Below are positions 7,901 to 14,125 of a stretch of DNA of 14,125 nucleotides, in pieces (the first letter of the stretch is position 1; each line of letters opens with the position of its first letter). The translations under genes were made by a program, and so were the position numbers. Origin of the DNA: Candidatus Krumholzibacteriia bacterium (GTDB taxonomy: Bacteria; Krumholzibacteriota; Krumholzibacteriia; LZORAL124-64-63); assembly GCA_030590265.1 (NCBI GenBank), contig JAUUYW010000046.1, forward strand, positions 1-14,125. The letters are read 5' to 3'. Under the pieces are notes generated by a model. The model had not been told where the DNA came from. It ran no database searches and worked only from the letters and a program-made list of their open reading frames with translations.

Positions 7901-8476
7901 CACGTTTGTATTGATTGTTACCGGGTCCACTGGCTCGCTTGTTAGACGCACCCGGTAGGTTTCCCGTACAATTCCGGCCTCGGATTCCACAAGCGTTAAA
8001 CTGGACTCGGATATCAGGACCCCCACCGAATCATTGTCGGCGATCAACACGGGAATGGCCGCTTCACCGGTTTGGTTGGTGTAGGCTGGATCAACCGAAA
8101 GACTGAGCATGGTGATGATGTCTTCGTGATCACCTTCACTGATGTTGTCATCAACAGCTTCGACGGTGACGGTTAATGGGTGGGCCCATTGGTCATCCAC
8201 CGGAACAAAAATCAACGTATCCGGGGACATTGTAATTTGATCGTTGGCGCTGAAAAGGTGCACACGAACCGTATCGGCGGGAACCATGCCCAGGCTGACG
8301 ACAAAAGAAGCCCTGGATCCGGTTTCGCTGATGCTCAGGGTATCGGCTATCACCAAAATCTGTTTCAGTTCAGGTGCAAAAGCATCCCAGTCGTTGTCAC
8401 TGCGGTCGCAACCCGGACCAAAGACAGCCAGCAAGCCCAAAAGTAACAAATGAATCAGCACGATTCGTCTGCGCAT
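4967..8476 (-). CDS. Large lipoprotein of ten tandem Calx-beta-like modules
   Basis: This 1169-residue protein is started at ATG 8476, because the protein then opens with a lipoprotein signal (MRRRIVLIHLLLLGLLAVFG, lipobox ending in Cys23). The longer frame from 8524 has no signal. After an acidic tether (CDRSDNDWDAF) come ten beta-sandwich modules of about 110 residues, roughly at 38-150, 151-263, 264-382, 383-491, 492-611, 612-728, 729-837, 838-946, 947-1058 and 1059-1169. Most show the Calx-beta pattern: an 'xNEG/xESx' early strand, a 'DGTAxxGxDY/F' turn (311-320, 421-430), 'VPAGxxxxxxPVxxxxD' and an acidic end such as 'NDDD'. Module 2 is degenerate. In other proteins Calx-beta modules bind Ca2+ through acidic loops and serve in adhesion. 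There is no C-terminal anchor or catalytic domain; the protein ends exactly at module ten. Its start shares a base with the stop of the barrel gene, which implies coupled synthesis. Confidence 0.9.
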   Translation of the reverse strand: MRRRIVLIHLLLLGLLAVFGPGCDRSDNDWDAFAPELKQILVIADTLSISETGSRASFVVSLGMVPADTVRVHLFSANDQITMSPDTLIFVPVDDQWAHPLTVTVEAVDDNISEGDHEDIITMLSLSVDPAYTNQTGEAAIPVLIADNDSVGVLISESSLTLVESEAGIVRETYRVRLTSEPVDPVTINTNVVPVEESLHVEPSSLTFDATNWNQEQEIVLWLELDEIDNDDLALTIEHHGVSGDTNYGPDLVIPSLLVTTYDFTLPPIARLHFVGGDDLFENDPSTPVLVEITLDRPSVDPVRLNLVSVDGTATGGSDFVLVNVPVVFNPGELLTQQFSIHGLDDAEIEPEEHFELFIQPVEHVLIGEDDRLALNVVDNDLTPLTLTATDANEDSGAAEFVVSIPFAETVPISFTFSTSDGTALSGEDYEAHNATYVLEPGVSQRIIPVVLNADPYHELNETFTASLSAISNNAGWMATPTVCTILNDDPQTISLMDVEINENAGNAVFTLNLLAPYNMDVNLTVSTRDGDGINPAAGQMDAIGGSDFNQITDQAWVIPAGAITADFLVSITDDTAAEALNEYFRLEITGADQPLFTGIIAACTLVDDDQPCLFVADVAAVESDAQVTFTVELRDALLNPVTSTADIILKVDTADQTAEAGLDYTPISQTVTVPAGVNSLAVPITLLDDIHDDDNETFVLTLSEMVNAGGSCGTDDAFCTLTDNEFPSLNLQAVATRLNEGSVWEFTVLLTTPRQDDTTYDLDLLAGTSQGQGLDYTFADIGTHTIAAMATQVSFTVPFLDDQLADEVDEIISATLSNANVALGVMELDATIVDAPELSIGSAAANEGEIAIFDVFLDAASTADIQFNLQFANDTATMGDDFDNTATGPYTFLAGETATTVPVEIYAGDGGDAATEVFIITVVSAINATVSADNSGIGTITDMDPPVLSWNGDATGLEGGNVNFLLDLSWTSEVEVEFSVNFIDGTAARAGIDYDDSFTGPYVVPAGATTFTVPVPAVADGSPELTYEDFTIMLNTPVNAVLGMPLSATGYVQDADQPELTIPFGATATEGNSLVFTIHLSEQTIVPVFFRLETDQGSTDGPADFITPTTALLSMMPGTVDTTITIFTVEDAVHENQEAFILRLAPGPINCVRAFPFEANGVINDDDP

Positions 8477-9561
8477 TAGAACACCACCAGACCGAAAGAG
8501 ACCGAAGGAGCCATACCATACCAATAGTCATCAGGGATATTTTCGGCGAAGTAATACATCAATTCCAACTGGACACTGATTCCCACATCAACCCTGCCCA
8601 CGCCAAAAGTACGTTGCAACCAGGTGGCCTTGCAGCCAAAGCCAGGTCTTTTATAGGAGCGTTGCAGGTATTTCAAGGCTTCGGAGCCGTCGTAAATTCC
8701 GCCGTAGGCCGCGGTCACTCCCACACTCCAGTGGGACGAGTACGATTGACTCATCTGCCCCACTCCGTAGGAAATTTTCAGGCGATGGAAGGTCACGTCG
8801 CTGCGGCGTCCGGGGGTGATGATTTCCCAGGTTTCGTAACGGTTTTGCTGATAGGCCATGGTCAATTCGTGGAAGAATATCCAGTGGTCGCGTTCGGGCA
8901 GGTGGCGGGGATAGCCAAAACGATAACTGCCGGATAGGCCGAGGCCGGGCCTCACATCATCCACTCCACCAATGGCCGACTCTTCGGTGGTGAAATTTTC
9001 ACCCAGCATGATCGGCACGTGGAAGCCGGCGATCAAGCGGGGGAAATCGGGCAGTGAGTCGGGGCCGGAAAACTGGGAGATGTTCTTCCGCTTGGCCCAT
9101 TCCGGAGTCAGAGTTGTGTCCAGGCGGAAAACCATGCCGCCATCGAAATTGCCGTGGAAACGGGGGTAGACCAGGAATTTGTCCAGTTCCAAAATGCGGT
9201 CAAATGACTGGTCGTAGTCCTTGGGCCGATAGACCCAGTTGTGCATTTCATAGTGCACCGCCACCCGGGTGTCGTAAATTCGCACGGTATAGGCCGTGCC
9301 CGGTTCAAGTTTTTCGCTGAGGATGGCAAAGTGGCCCGGAAAGTCTTTTTCGATGTCCGCGTAGAGACAATCTCCGTCCGAGGTGCAAAATTCCACTTCA
9401 CCGATGGGAAAGAAATTGCCGTCCTGGTCCTGAACCGTGTATTGAAGGAAGCGCGGCACCCGGTCCTTGGCCTGGACGGGTTTCGGAACCAGCCACAAGG
9501 TCAGAATCGTGAACATGAAGACCAAGAAAAACAATGGTCGCCGATGTTGGGTTAAGTGCAT
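8476..9561 (-). CDS. Outer-membrane beta-barrel protein candidate with N-terminal soluble domain
   Basis: This 361-residue protein has a signal peptide at residues 1-31 (cleavage after VQA). Residues 32-130 look like a small soluble beta-sandwich: it has a 'GTAYTVRIYD' strand pattern like carboxypeptidase-regulatory folds, and C59 and C65 could form a disulfide. From about 139 the sequence alternates polar and hydrophobic residues with frequent aromatics (GNFDGGMVFRL, GLGLSGSYRFGY, WSVGVTAAYGG, VGISVQLELMYYF). It ends in SFGLVVF, a C-terminal phenylalanine typical of barrels recognised by the BAM machinery. The barrel is short, perhaps 10-12 strands, and no porin or transporter family is recognised. 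ATG 9561 has AGGAAG (9566-9571) 4 nt upstream. The stop TAA overlaps the next ATG as TAATG, so this barrel and the Calx-beta lipoprotein are one translational unit. Functions as anchor, export channel or receptor are all possible. Confidence 0.82.
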   Translation of the reverse strand: MHLTQHRRPLFFLVFMFTILTLWLVPKPVQAKDRVPRFLQYTVQDQDGNFFPIGEVEFCTSDGDCLYADIEKDFPGHFAILSEKLEPGTAYTVRIYDTRVAVHYEMHNWVYRPKDYDQSFDRILELDKFLVYPRFHGNFDGGMVFRLDTTLTPEWAKRKNISQFSGPDSLPDFPRLIAGFHVPIMLGENFTTEESAIGGVDDVRPGLGLSGSYRFGYPRHLPERDHWIFFHELTMAYQQNRYETWEIITPGRRSDVTFHRLKISYGVGQMSQSYSSHWSVGVTAAYGGIYDGSEALKYLQRSYKRPGFGCKATWLQRTFGVGRVDVGISVQLELMYYFAENIPDDYWYGMAPSVSFGLVVF

Positions 9562-9631
9562 TTAACTTCCTTACACCGCAACGGGTTGGGTTGCAGGTGA
9601 ATGCCAGTTGGTTCGCTCTTTCAGGCTGCAT

Positions 9632-9652
9632 AAAACCTGGGTTGCAGGTTTT
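9632..9652 (-). promoter_or_regulatory. Terminator-like hairpin in the barrel-gene leader, possible attenuator
   Basis: AAAACCTG (9632-9639) and CAGGTTTT (9645-9652) form a perfect 8-bp stem around a 5-nt loop, with A and T runs built into the arms. It lies 71 nt before the ATG of the barrel gene, downstream of where its promoter must be if the 9794-9821 terminator isolates the unit. A second copy of part of this hairpin, as a 12-bp direct repeat at 9587-9598, lies closer to the ATG and could in principle compete for pairing. The stem is short, so regulation is only a suggestion. Confidence 0.35.
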
Positions 9653-9793
9653 GATTCTGGCCAGGATTCTCGGTTGGTTGCCCAGTGCATATGGTCAAAT
9701 TACCTCTATTTTGTGCAAGTTAATCGGCACAAAAACCCTTGGCACTTCTGGTATTTTGCAAGGGTTGTTCCCTTTTTGGGCACTGGCAAGAAA

Positions 9794-9821
9794 AGTGGCT
9801 TCCCTATTAAAGGAAGCCACT
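9794..9821 (-). terminator. Rho-independent terminator downstream of the 1004-residue secreted protein gene
   Basis: AGTGGCTTCC (9794-9803) and GGAAGCCACT (9812-9821) form a perfect 10-bp stem with an 8-nt loop. On the - strand the stem is followed by a short T run (complement of AAA at 9791-9793), and on the + strand by CTTTT (9822-9826), so it may work in both directions. It lies about 55 nt past the stop codon at 9877 and separates that gene from the barrel/Calx-beta unit. Confidence 0.82.
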
Positions 9822-9876
9822 CTTTTGACCTGGTCGTCGGTCCTAATCCTGGATGTCCGGATTTTCGGACAGGATT

Positions 9877-12800
9877 TTATTTTATCAGAGACATTTTCCG
9901 AACCCGCACTTCATCGCCGGCTTTCAGTTGGTAAAAATAGACTCCGGATGATACTTCGCCACCCTGGTCATTGGTGCCAGCCCACACCACCTGGCCTGGC
10001 CCGGCAGCCCGTTGTTCGTCCACCAGGGTGGAAACCAACTTACCCCGCAGATCATACACCTTCACACTCAGATGTTCCGCTTTGGGAAGCACGAACTCAA
10101 TGGTGGTGCTGGGGTTGAAAGGGTTGGGGAAATTGTCCACCTGCAATGAAATGGCCTCAGGTGTGTCAGTCGGGAAAATGGGGCTGACCCCGAACAAATC
10201 CAGGGCATATCGCAGCACCAAAGATCTTGCCGACATTCCGGTTGAGTTGCCGCCGCCTTGGGGGTCCGTCAGGATGAACTCCAGACCATATGGCAAGGAA
10301 ACAACAGTGCCTAATGTTTCGCAAATGGTCATGGCGGTATAGGGATAATCCGGTGTTCCGGAAGGGTTGGTGAAAGACGCCAAACGGATGGAATGATCCA
10401 AGGCCACCACCGCGTCAAAGGAATTGACTTGGGGGCACCCTCCATGGGCTATCCAGTTAACATCCGGGTAGAATCCCCAAGAGCCCTCCGGGGCGATCAG
10501 CGGACTGGACTGGCCACTAATGAGCATGGGCAACTCATCGTGGTGAACTTCTACTCCAATATAATAGTCCAGCAATTGTCGGGCGGCAGAATATCCCTGA
10601 TGGAGATCGGACATCAAATCATCACCGGTGACCAGCAAATTCTTATCTCCTAACTCCAGCCATTGAACCAGCAGTATGGCATCCGCTTCGATTATAGTTT
10701 CCCTGTAAGCTGCCCCACTTGTGTAAAGAATTGTCGAGTAGCCGGCCAACTGCTCCACCGTAGCCTTCACTCCCAGACCATTGCCAAAGCCAATGCGAGT
10801 CTCGGTTGTAAAAAACTCATCACAATTTTCTCCGATGATGAGGCCACTGTTAGCCAGAGCGGAATACCACTCGGGACGGTTTTCATGCCTGCTGTCATCC
10901 CAAAACAGAATGTCATTTGTCTGATAAACAATCTCATCATAACCATCCACGGAAGGTAATGCTCTCACGGTAAAAACCGGATCGAAAGCCAGGGGATCGT
11001 CCATTTTGCTGAAACCCGTAGTATCGGCCGGCAAGGTTGAGGTTTGGTGATCACCCAGCACATCATCGGTAGCGGCAATGTAATAGTGGAGAATGTCACC
11101 TGGAAACAGGAACCCTTCATCCGGTAAATCGAAGGCATAATGGTCTTGCCAGATATTGCCATTGGAATTGTTGGTAACCCAACCATCGACGGAACCAAGG
11201 TTCGGCAAGCCACTGGTTCGAAAGTCGTCGAAAACAGGATTGGCCTTCAGCCGATAGTGCAACTTGGGCTCACCGAACAGAACTGCATCATCCCGCAAAG
11301 GAACGACCTCGCAAATGATGGAATCGCCCGAAACCACCATGGGTTCAGCACTGGGATTGACGGCGCGGGCCATGTCGAAGCGCACACTGTTTGAAGCGAG
11401 GTTGTCCAAATCCAATTGGCCGCTGGCCGGAAAACCATCCTGAGCCAACTCGGCGGTCAGGGCCCGGAGATGAGGTCCGCCCACTGGGAATGAGCTCAAT
11501 CGCACGTTGTCAATATATGGGGCCGGTGTGCTGTTGAGACCATCAATGCCCCACTGGAAACCAAGTTCCAAAGCCCCTATGGAGACTTGCAGATATTTTG
11601 CCTCTTGTTCAACAAGGGAACTCACATCCCAGGATAGCCGCATGTATTGACCAGGAAGGAAATCAATGAAGTTGTTGGAAACCCAAGGAGCAAACTCTAA
11701 TGCCGCAGGATCATCCGAAGTCGTGGAGCGAACCTGAAAGTAGACAAAAATACCTGGACTGTTGAAGGAAAAATCTTCATGACTGTAGAAATCATATTCC
11801 AATTGATAACCAGCGGTAATCAGCCCGGAAACATCCATCACCGGTGACAGGACGATGTTGTTCAGGTGGAAATCATCGCCGGCCAGGCCACCGGAAGGAT
11901 TGACCACATACCCTCCTGGGCCGTAGCACCAATCAATACACATGGTGCCACCGGTCCCAGGAACCACTTGGCCATCGTCAATGAAAGCAACCTGAGAAGA
12001 TGAATTGGTGGCGCAAGGATCGATGTCTTCCAGACTCATCCACAACTTGGCAAAATCGCCCACATAAGGAGGTTCTCCCAGCTCCCAATCCCCCATGGTT
12101 CCATCTTCAAATTCACTGAGGGAATCGATGCCACCATTGTCCATGGTGATGCGGATGTCGTCGATTTGGCAGGCCCCAATGGTGGGATACAAGCAATCCT
12201 GGTCGGACCAGGAACCATCGGTAGTGACCACAAACTGCAAATGCACTTGATCGCCATTTTCGCCCAAGTAGTCGATGGGGGAATAGGTGACCTGATTCAG
12301 CAGGTGTTCGTTTGTTGCCTGCCCATCGACATCAAACAGGACCACAGTATTGTCGTCGGCCATCATTGCTTTCAAAAACAGATAGTCGTATCCGGGTTCC
12401 AGATCATAACTCATCCAGGCTTCGATACCGACGTTGCATGGCTGGCTGCCGTCTTCCACCGTGCCGTACCAGTCGATGATTTCATACCAGTTGTTGCCGT
12501 ATCCACCATCTTCATCGGATTCATCGCAGCTGGGGAATTCAATGCTGCCGCACCAAAGAGCATGGTTGCCCTCACCGTGAGCATTGAGATCAGCTGCATT
12601 ATAAGTGGAGATGTGCCAGAAATTCCCTTCCCGCTTGGTCAAATCCTGACTTGTCCAACCTTGCCAATTGGGTGTCCCATTGGCAGCCTCGAACTGTCCG
12701 TTGTACCAGGCACCCGAACCATGGGGACCGATGAGCAGCAAAGTATCCACGACGGTTTTGGCTGCGTTGGCCGAACCGCTCTGGATGATACTTTCCGGAT

Positions 12801-12891
12801 TGATCATTTGTAGATGCGATTCGGCAGCCAGAATTGGTGTGCCCATTAGAATTACTAATAAAATACTGAGCGAACGGATAGACCTAGTCAT
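9877..12891 (-). CDS. Large secreted multidomain protein with FlgD-like C-terminal sorting module
   Basis: This 1004-residue protein starts at ATG 12891: AGGGGGG lies 6 nt upstream and a signal peptide follows (MTRSIRSLSILLVILMGTPI, cleavage near residue 23). The longer frame from 13008 lacks a signal. Residues 60-480 contain two jelly-roll/MAM-like units; the first has NWQGWTSQDLTKREGNFWHI and NNWYEIIDWYGTV, and the second begins near FEDGTMGDWELGEPP. A beta-sandwich linker follows. Residues about 654-905 alternate strands and helices in a way that suggests a class I glutamine amidotransferase or flavodoxin-like fold (YSTILYTSGA, then WLELGDKNLLVTGDD), with no evident catalytic Cys-His pair. 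Residues 923-1004 are the FlgD-like module (NPFNPSTTI, VKVYDLRGKLVSTL, VVWAGTNDQGGEVSSGVYFY, basic end). The same tail occurs in the protein at 1115, so both likely use one export or anchoring route. No substrate or ligand is apparent. Confidence 0.87.
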   Translation of the reverse strand: MTRSIRSLSILLVILMGTPILAAESHLQMINPESIIQSGSANAAKTVVDTLLLIGPHGSGAWYNGQFEAANGTPNWQGWTSQDLTKREGNFWHISTYNAADLNAHGEGNHALWCGSIEFPSCDESDEDGGYGNNWYEIIDWYGTVEDGSQPCNVGIEAWMSYDLEPGYDYLFLKAMMADDNTVVLFDVDGQATNEHLLNQVTYSPIDYLGENGDQVHLQFVVTTDGSWSDQDCLYPTIGACQIDDIRITMDNGGIDSLSEFEDGTMGDWELGEPPYVGDFAKLWMSLEDIDPCATNSSSQVAFIDDGQVVPGTGGTMCIDWCYGPGGYVVNPSGGLAGDDFHLNNIVLSPVMDVSGLITAGYQLEYDFYSHEDFSFNSPGIFVYFQVRSTTSDDPAALEFAPWVSNNFIDFLPGQYMRLSWDVSSLVEQEAKYLQVSIGALELGFQWGIDGLNSTPAPYIDNVRLSSFPVGGPHLRALTAELAQDGFPASGQLDLDNLASNSVRFDMARAVNPSAEPMVVSGDSIICEVVPLRDDAVLFGEPKLHYRLKANPVFDDFRTSGLPNLGSVDGWVTNNSNGNIWQDHYAFDLPDEGFLFPGDILHYYIAATDDVLGDHQTSTLPADTTGFSKMDDPLAFDPVFTVRALPSVDGYDEIVYQTNDILFWDDSRHENRPEWYSALANSGLIIGENCDEFFTTETRIGFGNGLGVKATVEQLAGYSTILYTSGAAYRETIIEADAILLVQWLELGDKNLLVTGDDLMSDLHQGYSAARQLLDYYIGVEVHHDELPMLISGQSSPLIAPEGSWGFYPDVNWIAHGGCPQVNSFDAVVALDHSIRLASFTNPSGTPDYPYTAMTICETLGTVVSLPYGLEFILTDPQGGGNSTGMSARSLVLRYALDLFGVSPIFPTDTPEAISLQVDNFPNPFNPSTTIEFVLPKAEHLSVKVYDLRGKLVSTLVDEQRAAGPGQVVWAGTNDQGGEVSSGVYFYQLKAGDEVRVRKMSLIK

Positions 12892-13020
12892 TGCATGCCC
12901 CCCTTTGAGCAAAGCTAATCGAATATTGAGTTTTTCAATCGGGCAACGAGGCGGAAGCGAGCGAGCCCCCATGTTAAAAACGTTAGGGATTTTTTGAAGA
13001 CCCGTCAAATCAGGATAAGT

Positions 13021-13785
13021 TTACACTATCATTCCGTGTGCATGGAGACGAAATCTTGTTTCGGTGGTTTTGCGGTGGGCAGAAGGTTTGTAGAGCACGT
13101 CCTGGAGGGCTTTTTCGACGGCCGCTTTGGTGGTGCCTTTCATCTCGAAAAAAGCCACCTGGACGGTGGGGAAGAATTCCTGGTCCAACCCCAGTTTGTT
13201 GGCCTGCTCCAAACGAGAGGTGGTCTCGAATTCCTGTTCCAACTTTGATTTCATTTTCAAATATTTTTCCCGATACAAACCGGCTGCCGAATCGGTAGGT
13301 GTCAGGAAACGGACCAAAGAAGGATCAGGAAAAATTTCCTTTTGGAAATAAATGGCTGCGGCGGACATTTCTTTTTTTAGACCGGAAGCCGTGGCAGGGA
13401 TTTCAGGAGCCTTGGTGGCCTTGTCCAGAATGGAAAAATCACCTTTCCATAGCAGGGTGTACAAACGGCCCTGGGTGGTGACGATGGTCTCGACTTTTTC
13501 GGCAGGAAGATCGTGCAAATCGAAGGTAACTTCCTGTTGCCAGCTATCAGCCATGGCGGAATCGTCCTCGTTGGGAGCTTTGCCGGCAACACCCCGTGCC
13601 GGAGCCAGGATTTGGATGGCGTGACCCGGGGAATTTCTGTTTTTGGACCAATCTTCAGAGTAGGCGGCTTGGTTTTCGTAAAGGGTGTCGCCCAATTCGA
13701 AGTGGCAATCGCTTAATGGGTCGGCGAAGGCCATAGGGATAGCCCAGGTAAAGTTTGGGAAAAAGAGTTGGTTGGTTTTTGGCAT
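13021..13785 (-). CDS. Hypothetical protein, 254 residues
   Basis: I do not recognise this protein. ATG 13785 is preceded by AAGGA with a good spacer, and base composition matches its neighbours, so it is very likely real. The N-terminus (MPKTNQLFFPNFTWAIPMAFADP) is hydrophobic but broken by prolines, so a signal peptide is doubtful. A central part with beta-strand character (about 83-120, VTFDLHDLP to LLWKGDFSIL) is followed by a charged helix at about 168-200 (LYREKYLKMKSKLEQEFETT) with coiled-coil potential. Near the end an alpha/beta stretch (QVAFFEMKGTTKAAVEKALQDVL, about 209-231) and a basic tail follow. Only one cysteine (C27) is present and there is no enzyme motif. It is followed on the same strand by the 1004-residue secreted protein gene, 129 bp away, with no clear terminator between them. 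Confidence 0.8.
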   Translation of the reverse strand: MPKTNQLFFPNFTWAIPMAFADPLSDCHFELGDTLYENQAAYSEDWSKNRNSPGHAIQILAPARGVAGKAPNEDDSAMADSWQQEVTFDLHDLPAEKVETIVTTQGRLYTLLWKGDFSILDKATKAPEIPATASGLKKEMSAAAIYFQKEIFPDPSLVRFLTPTDSAAGLYREKYLKMKSKLEQEFETTSRLEQANKLGLDQEFFPTVQVAFFEMKGTTKAAVEKALQDVLYKPSAHRKTTETRFRLHAHGMIV

Positions 13786-13829
13786 TATTTGGTCCTTGTT
13801 TCCAGAAGCTCCGTGACTAATTCGGCCGC

Positions 13830-13853
13830 AAAACCCACTACCGTCTGGGTTTT
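13830..13853 (-). terminator. Rho-independent terminator of the EamA transporter gene
   Basis: AAAACCCA (13830-13837) and TGGGTTTT (13846-13853) form a perfect 8-bp stem with an 8-nt loop. In the - strand direction the stem ends in a run of four T. It lies about 50 nt past the stop codon at 13900 and before the start of the hypothetical gene at 13785. The stem has few G-C pairs, so strength is moderate. Confidence 0.6.
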
Positions 13854-13899
13854 CCCTAAGGGACAGTCAGTATAATCCCGGATCAACATCTTTCCACCA

Positions 13900-14125
13900 T
13901 CAAACCGTCAACAAAATGATTCCACCAACGGTCATCAACATCCCCGCCACTACCTTCAAGGTCAGCGGTTCACCACCGAAAGCGATGGCAAGGGCCGCGC
14001 CAAACAAAGGCGAAGTGAAAGCGATGGGCATGACTTTGGAAAGCGGAGCACCTTTCAAGGCAGTATAAAAACACAGCATTCCTATGGAGCCGGCCACAAC
14101 TCCACCACCGACAATCATGTAGGCC
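13900..14125 (-). CDS. EamA/DMT-family transporter, C-terminal fragment (5' end outside window)
   Basis: The frame stays open to the right edge, so the gene begins outside the window; the internal ATG at 14118 is not the start. The visible 74 residues hold three hydrophobic helices: GSIGMLCFYTALKGAPLSKV, then a loop and helix SPLFGAALAIAFGGEPLTLK, then VVAGMLMTVGGIILLTV at the C-terminus. The pattern of a 'TALKxAPLSxVMPI..TSPLF' helix, a 'GEPLT' turn and a final 'GxxLxxxGxxLL' helix is the C-terminal end of an EamA domain. EamA proteins are ten-helix inner-membrane drug/metabolite superfamily exporters, often of amino acids or metabolites. The substrate cannot be read from this part. Confidence 0.85.
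   Translation of the reverse strand, partial: AYMIVGGGVVAGSIGMLCFYTALKGAPLSKVMPIAFTSPLFGAALAIAFGGEPLTLKVVAGMLMTVGGIILLTV

Larger units (their letters stand above)
9562..9876. other. 315-bp intergenic region with leader and terminator
   Basis: No gene is seen in this gap. It holds a strong bidirectional hairpin (9794-9821), a second terminator-like hairpin (9632-9652), and a 12-bp direct repeat TGGGTTGCAGGT at 9587-9598 and 9638-9649. The - strand promoter of the barrel/Calx-beta unit should lie here, probably between about 9655 and 9790. I could not find a convincing -35/-10 pair: TTGCAC followed by CATATG is present but the spacing is poor. A weak 6-bp hairpin (TGTCCG/CGGACA, 9854-9871) sits just past the stop of the 9877 gene. 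Confidence 0.6.

Noticed and set aside
4967..8476. Tandem DNA repeats in the Calx-beta gene
   Set aside because: The ten modules are repeated only at the protein fold level; their sequences have diverged and I see no direct DNA repeats that would suggest recent expansion.
12166..12813. A 215-residue + strand open frame opposite the large secreted protein
   Set aside because: Antisense shadow of a strongly supported gene, with no ribosome-binding site or recognisable domain.
12892..13008. Upstream extension of the 1004-residue protein to 13008
   Set aside because: The added 39 residues hide the signal peptide, while AGGGGGG before ATG 12891 gives a clean start.
13871..13876. TATAAT resembling a -10 box on the + strand
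   Set aside because: No + strand gene follows it within the window and no -35 match sits at the right distance.

Overview
This window looks like chromosomal DNA of an uncultured Gram-negative bacterium, most likely from the FCB superphylum or a neighbouring candidate phylum such as Krumholzibacteriota or Eisenbacteria. The clues are two secreted proteins that end in the FlgD-like / type IX-type C-terminal module (NPFNP..TTI through SGxYxYxL to the C-terminus), two lipoproteins, an outer-membrane beta-barrel candidate and a periplasmic dihaem cytochrome c. The phylum is an inference from protein style; no rRNA or tRNA gene is visible.

Layout, left to right. A 3' fragment of an ORF6N-type DNA-binding protein (+) runs off the left edge. 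A dihaem c-type cytochrome (-) follows, divergent from a secreted beta-propeller-like protein with a FlgD-like tail (+). The tail of that gene overlaps, end to end, a lipoprotein of the endonuclease/exonuclease/phosphatase superfamily (-). Next comes a two-gene + strand unit: a four-helix membrane protein with a zinc-ribbon head, then an M50 (site-2 type) intramembrane metalloprotease. Between that protease and the next convergent gene lies a 163-bp near-palindrome that folds as one long hairpin. The centre of the window is a - strand pair joined by a TAATG stop/start overlap: an outer-membrane barrel candidate, then a 1169-residue lipoprotein made of ten tandem Calx-beta-like modules. A 315-bp gap holds a clear terminator and a structured leader. 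Further right, all on the - strand, are a 1004-residue secreted protein with a FlgD-like tail, an unrecognised 254-residue protein and the C-terminal end of an EamA/DMT transporter that runs off the right edge.

Functionally most of the window concerns the cell envelope and surface: two probable substrates of one C-terminal-signal secretion or anchoring route, two lipoproteins, an outer-membrane barrel candidate, a periplasmic electron carrier and a membrane protease. The barrel/Calx-beta pair is the best candidate for an undescribed two-component surface assembly. I see no CRISPR array, toxin-antitoxin pair, restriction system, integrase or transposase. Several annotated starts are moved inward from the longest open frame because a strong ribosome-binding site and a signal peptide or N-terminus agree on the internal ATG. 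No gene-free stretch exceeds about 315 bases; the gaps at 170-256, 920-1114, 3050-3262, 12892-13020 and 13786-13899 show no further gene.
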